DNA from: Cryptomeria japonica
Taxonomy: Eukaryota; Streptophyta; Pinopsida; Cupressales; Cupressaceae
Direction of reading: 5' to 3'
DNA: 64,000 nt
Assembly (NCBI RefSeq): GCF_030272615.1
Contig: NC_081407.1
Location: 263,610,574-263,674,573, forward strand
The notes beneath the pieces are model-generated. The model did no database searches and was not told the DNA's origin. It was given only the letters and a program-made list of their open reading frames with translations. Position numbers and translations under genes: made by a program. Numbering within the stretch: position 1 is the first letter of the stretch; each line of letters begins with the position of its first letter. Of the stretch, positions 57,188 to 64,000 are shown one piece after another.

Positions 57188-58549
57188 TAGAATTCAACAC
57201 GCTACGAGTTCTTGGTCGAATAGCTTTGGATTCTCGCTTATGATATCCCCAAATCCGAAATGATATATCGCCTTGTCAGTTCTGAATCCCCATGGTATGG
57301 TGAGTTCTACACCTATCTCCGCGATCACACCCTTCCTCCCAACCAATCAAATAACCAACGTAAAACCTTCATTCACCAAACTGCTCGATATACCATTTTT
57401 GCTGAGACCCTATACCGATGCAGTCTTGATGGTACTCTCCTTTGATGTTTGGAACAAGATGAGATAACAAAGGCCTTAGAAGAAGTACATGAAGGAATTT
57501 GTGGAACTCATACAAGCGGTCCATCACTAGCCAAGAAACTCTTGTGCAATGGATACTATTGGCCATCTATGGAAAAAGATTCCTACTACTTTGTCAGAAA
57601 ATGCAAAAAATGTCAAGTTCATGGTGACCTGATACATGCACCAACCCAGGAACTACAACCAATCACAACACCATGGCCTTTTTGTCAATGGGGCCTTGAC
57701 CTTGTGGGTAAGATTCATCCATCTTCATCTAATGGCCATAAATTCATTATTATCGCCACTGAATATTTCACAAAGTGGATCGAAGCTGTTCCACTTACCC
57801 AAGTCACCGGCAAGCAGATCGCCTCATTTATCCTCAACTACATCATCTGCTAGTATGGTGTACCCATGTCCATCATCACAGATAATGGTCTTCCTTTCAA
57901 AAATTAGGATGTCTGCGAACTTTGTGAGAAATTTCATATCCAACACCGCTTTTCCACTCCCTACTACCCACAAGGCAATGGTCAAGCCGAAGCATCCAAT
58001 AAAAACATATTGAGGATCCTAAAGAAGACAGTCAATGATGCCGGCTATGATTGGCATGTTCAACTGAATCCAGCACTATGGGCATATCGAACTAGCATTC
58101 GAACCCCTACAGGCGCAACTCCCTACTCATTGGTCTATGGTGCCGAAGCTATCTTACCTATTGAGGTTGAGATACCATCACTGCGGGTTTCCTTGCATAA
58201 TCTAATAGATGATGAAGCGTACAGAGTCTCATGCCTCCAAGACTTAGAATTACTTGATGAGAAGCGACAAGCTGCATACAATCATCTCAAAGCCTATCAG
58301 TAGTGCATGAGCAAAAGCTACAATCACTGAGTTAGACCTCATACATTTGAGATAGGTGATCTTGTTCTTCGAGAGAATCCTCAGAACCAACCAAACAGAG
58401 AACATCAGGGCAAGTTTGAATCAAACTGGCTAGGCCCATATGTTGTCACTACTGTATTCGGGTCCGGGGCATATCAGTTGGCTACATCAGAAGGAGAACC
58501 GCTCGCAGATCCAATCAACAGCATGCACCTCAAATGGTTTTATACCTAA
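57188..58549 (+). pseudogene. Tat-type integrase
   Basis: The zinc-binding part (HEGICGTHTSGPSLAKKLL, CKKCQVHGD) is followed by the DDE core: WGLDLVGKIHPSS (first Asp), SIITDNGLPF (second Asp) and YYPQGNGQAEASNK (Glu). Further along come WAYRTSIRTPTGATPYSLVY and the C-terminal GDLVLRENPQ and LGPYVVTTVF, ending MHLKWFYT and TAA at 58547-58549. Catalytic residues are kept; stops at 57188, about 57221, 57443, 57854, 57905, 58301 and 58328 break the frame without shifting it. Confidence 0.9.
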
Positions 58550-58986
58550 GCTGTACAGAGCATCAGGCTCCCATATATACTGGCAAAAATACCAAAAACA
58601 TCCAGATAAATGACTTGAAGAAAATACAAAAACATCAAAAGAGTAAAAAAAATAAAAAATCATGCATCCAAACAGTGAACAACCACTCTAGTGGCACCTT
58701 GGGTAAGTGCAATGGTGAAAACCTGGCAAACAAGCGCCACTCGTAAAAGGCTATGGCTCCATTGTCTTTCAAACTTGTTGTGATCACATCTACTTCATAC
58801 ATACATCCATCCATCCATCAACCATGGCTTTTTATAAATCTACAAATCCAAGAAAGTACTACATGCATCTTACATCCCGCTTTTTTATAGTCATGTCTAA
58901 ACTGGGGGCAATTCCCTTAAACTATTGATGGAAGTGGATTCTACATTGTCTTGTGATTCATTAAAGTTCTTCATTTAAAACTATCT

Positions 58987-59095
58987 CACAAAATCCACAA
59001 ACATTCAAAACAATTCAAAATCCAAAAACATCCAAAACACTTCAAAATCCAAAAACATTCAAAACGATTCAAAATCCAAAAACATCAAAAAACAT
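58987..59095 (+). repeat. 27-bp tandem array
   Basis: Copies of 'ttcaaaatccaaaaacatycaaaacra' start at 59014, 59041 and 59068, with weaker flanking copies. Confidence 0.8.
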
Positions 59096-60030
59096 CGAAA
59101 ATCACACAAAAACATGGCAACACATTGTACATACTCGTCAACGTAGATACCAAACAAGCATTGAAAAAAATCCTCGCACAATGATCACTTCTCAAATTGA
59201 CCAAAACAATCAACATCAACAATCAAACTGTCTTCAACAAGGATGCATCCTTCCTTACCAAAACAAAGACAAAATGACATTTTCTTTGACAAGAAAATTG
59301 TGTTAAGCTATCAAATACTTGGTTGATTTGTGAAGTAATTCATTCGTTTGTATATCAGGTTTCTACAACATTGTTTGTGTATCTTCAGTGCATTATTCCA
59401 ATGAAGTTTTGGGGCATGTACTAATGGTGTCTACGTGGGAAGTTCACTAAGCTACGTGATCATAGGCAAAAATACAGTCATAGATCACTACAGCTTGTTG
59501 ACGACAACGTATACCTCGACCATATGAGCATGAACCATTACCAAGGATCCATATTCTTTATTCTTTATGTATATACTATTTGTTTGTAGGTACAATGCTC
59601 TTTTTTTGGTTCCTTGTACCTCATCCAAACTGGATAAAGGTTTTATCTCTTATTACGGTATGCACTTGTCTCAGGATATGATCAGCCTAAGATCATGGAG
59701 GATGATCCAAGTCATGCATGAAAGGAGATAATCCTTGTCTGTTTCACAAGTAATACTTAGGTCAACCTGATCCATTATATCAATTTGCTTGTATTAACTT
59801 TCTATATCAAATCCATGTAAGAAATACTCTGGTCATCTTGAATCTTTATGTCAAGTTGCTTGTATTTTCTTACAACATTTTAAAGCTCAATGATGAAAAT
59901 AGAGCACTATGGATCGTCATCTCATCTCATCTGTATATATTGCATTTCGTTGCATTTCACCCCTCCATACAATCATAATAGCTGCATATCATGCATACAT
60001 AGTCATAATAATGCATACTCTATTTTACTC

Positions 60031-60100
60031 ATCTTCTTCCATAGGACTCGGTCCTAGTCCTCCATATCTTCTTCCATAGGACTCAGTCCTAGTCCTCCAT
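60031..60100 (+). repeat. 35-bp tandem duplication containing an inverted repeat
   Basis: ATCTTCTTCCATAGGACTC starts at 60031 and 60066. Each copy contains AGGACTCGGTCCT or AGGACTCAGTCCT, able to form a 5-bp-stem hairpin. Confidence 0.8.
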
Positions 60101-60947
60101 ATCTTCTATCTAACATCGAATCCCCCCTCACCCTCCCTATCTTGATCATCAACATCATCCTAATCCCTTCATCGCTTCCCATCCCCACTCATCCATAAAA
60201 TTAAGCCAGTTACTTTGTCTACACAGATACATCGACTCCCACAGACCTAGACTATCAACAGATACTCTGATCAAGTATCTTCGGGTCTCAACAGGTAATC
60301 AATCATGGTAATCCTAGACTACATCAGACATTTACCATAATGACCTAGTCTCAACGGGGTTGCCATGATTCCCCACAACCATCCATCACACGCACATACT
60401 ATCAATTGATCAACCAATCAAACACAATCCAATGGACAATTACATCAATTGTCTACATCTCAACGAGTATTTTGCTTCATATACCTTGACTTCATCAGGC
60501 AATTACATCAATTGTCTAAGTCACATTAGGTCACTTTGATTCACTTACTCAAACTTTATCTTGTCCAAGCGACCAACTGACATCAACTGTCACGCAATTA
60601 AATTGATTGCACCAGATTGTCCAACCAATTTTGATCAATTGTATAGCATCAATCCAAACCCCACACTACATCTGCTATGTATCTCTTACATGACCTCAGG
60701 GTACTCGTTGGCTTGTTGTTTCTTCATATTCACTCCATTTTCTCCCATTCTTTCATCATTAGTTCTAATTTCTTCTATTCTACCTCCCTTCCACTTTTCA
60801 TTCTTTTTCGAGAGATCGCCCGATTTTTCAAAAAAATTCGGCCCATCTCTCGAGGGGAAATACCACCCATTAAATTTACATTTTATGGGGCATTTCTTCA
60901 CACCTATTTTTCTTTCTTTGAAATGATGCGATAAACCGCACCATCTC

Positions 60948-60960
60948 AAAGAGGGGCAAA
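60948..60960 (+). promoter_or_regulatory. polypurine tract of the Tat-type element
   Basis: AAAGAGGGGCAAA lies immediately before the 3' LTR start TGTAGTC and is the expected plus-strand priming site. Confidence 0.8.
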
Positions 60961-62716
60961 TGTAGTCACATAAATCTGTCCACTTAATTAAAATGAATAT
61001 TTAGTATTTATTTGATTATTTAACCATCAATCAATAATTAATTAAATTAATATATTTAATTAATTCATCTTAACCCTCTTCTCCTATTAATTAAATAAAT
61101 TATTCAATTTATTTGATTTAATTCACTTAACCAAATTCAGACCATTAATTAAATAAATAAATCATATTTATTTACTTAAATTTTCTCTCACATTTAAATA
61201 AATTAATATTTATTTAAATTCCCCCAAAATCCCACCTCTCACATTTAAATAAATTAACATTTATTTAAATCACCTTTATCCTCTACCCACTTGTATTTTC
61301 CTACAAATGCAAGTTGCACAACTATTTTAAATAAATCATTTATTTAAATCACCTTTATCCTCCACCCACTTGCATTTTCCTACAAATGCAAGTTGCACAA
61401 CTATTTTAAATAAATTATTTATTTAAAATCCTATTTATCCTCACCCACTTAAAACCTTTAATGGTTTCCCTTAAAGTCTTCAAACTTAATGGCTTCCTTC
61501 TAGAGTCTTCTCAAACCTTTAATGGTTTCCCTTAAAGTCTTCAAACTTAATGGCTTTAAAGTCTTCAAACTTGATGGCTTCCTTCTATAGTCTTCTTAAG
61601 ACTTTAATTACTTCCCTTAAAGTCTTCAAGCCTTTAATGGTTTCCCTCAAAGTCTTCAAGTATTTTAATGCTTTATCTTCCTTTTTTTCATTTAAATAAA
61701 TTAATATTTATTTGAATATTTATCCAAATGCAAATTACACCATTTAATTGAAATAAATGTTTTTATTTTAATTGAAAATACCAAAATTCCTCCCACTTGC
61801 ATTTTCCTACAAAATCCACTTGCATGCCTAAACGCCTTCTAGATTCTTCTAAACCTTTCCTAATTAACCTAATCCATCCCCTAAATATTGTCACATTCCT
61901 AAGCAAACTGGAGTCACTTCTCAAAGAGTCCAAAGTCTTTGAAAAGCAATTAATGATTTGTGTGTTCAACAAATTAACCTCTAAAGTCTTCCAAACCACT
62001 TATGGCTCTTACATGACCATTAATGGTTAATTCCACTTGCACCCATGGTTAAGGACTTTGACCCCTAACTTAACCCTCATGTAACCCATGTGTCTCTTCA
62101 AAGCATTTATTTCTTTGACTAGGGTAACCATCATGTCCCCTCAATCATTTAATGCTCCTTATCTCTCCTCTCAAGCCTCCTCATGGTGACACTTGTCAAC
62201 ATGGGATTGGGTTGAAAGTCTCACATGAATTGAATATCTTTCAATCCTAACCCTTGTTAAGATTACTCAATCTTAACCCTTCATTTCCCCATTTCTTCTA
62301 TAAATAGAACCCTTCTCCTCAAGCAAAGAGGAAGCATTAGAGTATTGTTGTTATACTGGCATTAGCATAGAGCTTTTTCATAGCATCACTATCTACACTT
62401 GCATAGCATTTGTTTATCATATTCAACCATCTTGAATCTCCATATGGCATCCATGGCTAGTGCTAAAAGCTGAGAGCTACATTCATGTGGAACTTGGAGA
62501 GGAGAGGAACAAGGGAGAAGCATCAAAAGGCATCATGGAAGCATCTTAGGGAGGCTCTTCTCCTTTCTTTTATTTTGTTAAACTTCTTTCATGCTTTTTG
62601 AAATCTCTTTTGATATGTTTGGAATGGTTTTTAGTTCTTTGTTTTGTTTTTATGGTTGAAACTAACTTATTAACATTGAACTTTGTTGTTGCCTTGTCCC
62701 CATTTCCATGACATCA
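60961..62716 (+). repeat. 3' LTR of the Tat-type element
   Basis: 1756 bp, collinear with 46812-48566; about 20 substitutions or small indels counted by eye. It is followed directly by the target duplication GGACC. Confidence 0.95.
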
Positions 62717-62721
62717 GGACC

Positions 62722-64000
62722 AAAACAGCCCCCCAAAAAGTTTGAAATGTCAAGATTCTAAGTGTGACCCATATGATCTTTTGCCTCATATGTGTGCAAT
62801 TCTAGTTTGGTGGCAATTTAAGGTCAAATGGTTTAAAAATGAAATATATTTAGGCCAAGCCCATTATGGACTTGGCATGCACTCCATATCAAATGTGAAG
62901 AAGTCACTAGTAGGTGTTGGTATGTTAGATTTCACTTGTTTGTAAAGGTTCATAAAAACTAAGTTTAATTGGCCCTTGTGATTAAATTTTTTCCATTGAG
63001 ATTGCAAAGAAATTTTAATCATCACTTGTTTCATTTATATGAAATTGTAATATTATTTAAATTATCTTTTTTGATGATTTAAATAAACATGGCAAAGAAC
63101 TTAATCAATAAAGGACCAAGTTCACATAAAGTTGAAGTGTTTAAGAGCTATTTAATTAAATTTCCTTGAAGAATACATTTTTAAACTTGTACAATGAAGA
63201 TTTTTAAAAGGTCTCAAAATAGGGTGGGCTCTAGTGTGTTATTTGAAAGCCTCAAATTATATTGTGTGATAAATGAGATTAAAATACAAGCAAATGTGAA
63301 TGGATTTTTGGTCTATTGGTGAAGTCGAAAGGTTCTAAATAAGCCCACCAAGAATCAAATCTTGCTAAGTGCCATTTACACAATCCTAACCCTATGCATG
63401 TATGTATTGCGTGTTTACGCACACAAGAGAAGAGGGGGAGAAGTCTTAATAACTTAAATGTGCTAGGGTTGCGTTTTGAGTTGTTTTCTGATCTTCTCTT
63501 GCAGGTGTGATATGGGAATTAAGATTTAATCATAACTAAAATAAAATAACTTCTTCTCACCTCACGTGAATATGCTTACAGCTAAGGATATGTAAACGCT
63601 ATCTCTGGACCAATTTTTTCAACTAAATTGCAGATTGGTTTCAGATTCCCTCGATGTTGAAAATGATAAGAAAACATGTAAAATAGGAAGTTGATTGCTT
63701 GTTTGATGTTGGAGATCATTTCTTTTTTAAATATATTATAAAGTTTTTATTGCACAAAAATAATTGTATATCAGTTATATGAGGGCACCATGCACACCTC
63801 ATTCAAGTTGATTTACTTTAAGTGGTCAAGGCTTCCAAGAATGACAAATTTTGAATGATACAAATATGTGGTGGAAATTGTGCCAATTTGAAAATATGAT
63901 GTAGAGTATATTTACAAAGGGGTAAATTTTAAAGATACAATCAACTATATGGTGAAAGGCGAGCCAATAAATGGGTTTCTACACCCAGATTTTCAATTCA
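62722..64000. other. intergenic, no gene
   Basis: Flank of the Tat-type insertion; contiguous with sequence left of 46806 before insertion. AT-rich, with one 67-codon frame lacking features; nothing else was recognised. Confidence 0.5.

Larger units (their letters stand above)
58550..60947 (+). other. post-pol region of the Tat-type element, no gene, with tandem repeats
   Basis: 2.4 kb between integrase and purine tract. It holds a 27-bp tandem array (58987-59095), a (CATC)n-like run (58801-58819) and a 35-bp duplication (60031-60100). The frames at 60561-60949 (both strands) overlap each other and lack recognisable domains. Confidence 0.65.
46812..62716 (+). mobile_element. structurally complete Ty3/gypsy element of Tat type, 15.9 kb
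   Basis: LTRs 46812-48566 and 60961-62716 both run TGTAGTCACATAAAT to CCATGACATCA. The flanks GGACC (46807-46811) and GGACC (62717-62721) form a perfect 5-bp target duplication. A primer-binding site follows the 5' LTR and a purine tract precedes the 3' LTR. The order gag, protease, G-patch, RT, RNase H, second RNase H, integrase fits the Tat lineage, which is known for the extra RNase H. A 2.7-kb leader and 2.4-kb post-pol region account for the length. About 20 differences between LTRs by eye (about 1.1%) imply a relatively recent insertion, yet gag-pol carries about 29 stops. Confidence 0.95.

Noticed and set aside
60561-60949. Open frames on both strands before the 3' LTR
   Set aside because: They overlap one another on opposite strands, are Phe/Ser-rich or Lys-rich low-complexity frames, and end at the purine tract.

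Overview
This window is nuclear DNA of a seed plant, probably a gymnosperm. That guess rests on layered, decayed LTR and LINE retrotransposons filling about two thirds of it, sparse compact host genes, and no bacterial-style gene packing; the species cannot be named from the sequence. Only two host genes look intact: a two-exon CFL1-like WW-domain gene (19023-19690) and a three-exon class I (COMT/AEOMT-type) O-methyltransferase gene (41412-43259). No rRNA, tRNA or CRISPR features were seen.

Layout. 1-3985: AT-rich DNA with a degenerate ~304-bp tandem duplication and no convincing gene. 3986-6045: small non-autonomous LTR element with an initiator-tRNA-Met-type primer site and no pol. 6532-17870: LINE (LINE-A: zinc-knuckle ORF1, endonuclease, RT, zf-RVT) split by a minus-strand Ty1/copia element (9044-15118). 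18071-19002: short tandem repeats leading into the CFL1-like gene. 21238-32827: a pol-less LTR element ('element X') whose ~1.7-kb LTRs carry shared minus-strand coding remnants. It is bounded by a perfect 5-bp target duplication (TCCTA), and its right LTR is split by a Ty3/gypsy chromovirus (25008-31212). 34160-35628: diverged solo LTR on the minus strand. 36250-37383: imperfect local duplication upstream of the methyltransferase, its second copy split by a 5'-truncated RNase H-bearing LINE (LINE-B, 37384-41176) that carries an extra decayed ORF. 41363-43259: TATA box and methyltransferase gene. 46812-62716: a structurally complete 15.9-kb Ty3/gypsy element of Tat type (1755-bp LTRs, TSD GGACC) with gag, protease, G-patch, RT, RNase H, second RNase H and integrase.

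The most interesting signals are: the Tat-type element, whose gag-pol is one 7.29-kb frame with about 29 stop codons and no frameshift although its LTRs differ by only about 1%; element X with coding sequence inside its LTRs and an orphan internal ORF; and a third ORF downstream of ORF2 in LINE-B. Host genes and transposons form no operon or pathway; their relation is insertional, chiefly LINE-B lying about 235 bp upstream of the methyltransferase start codon.
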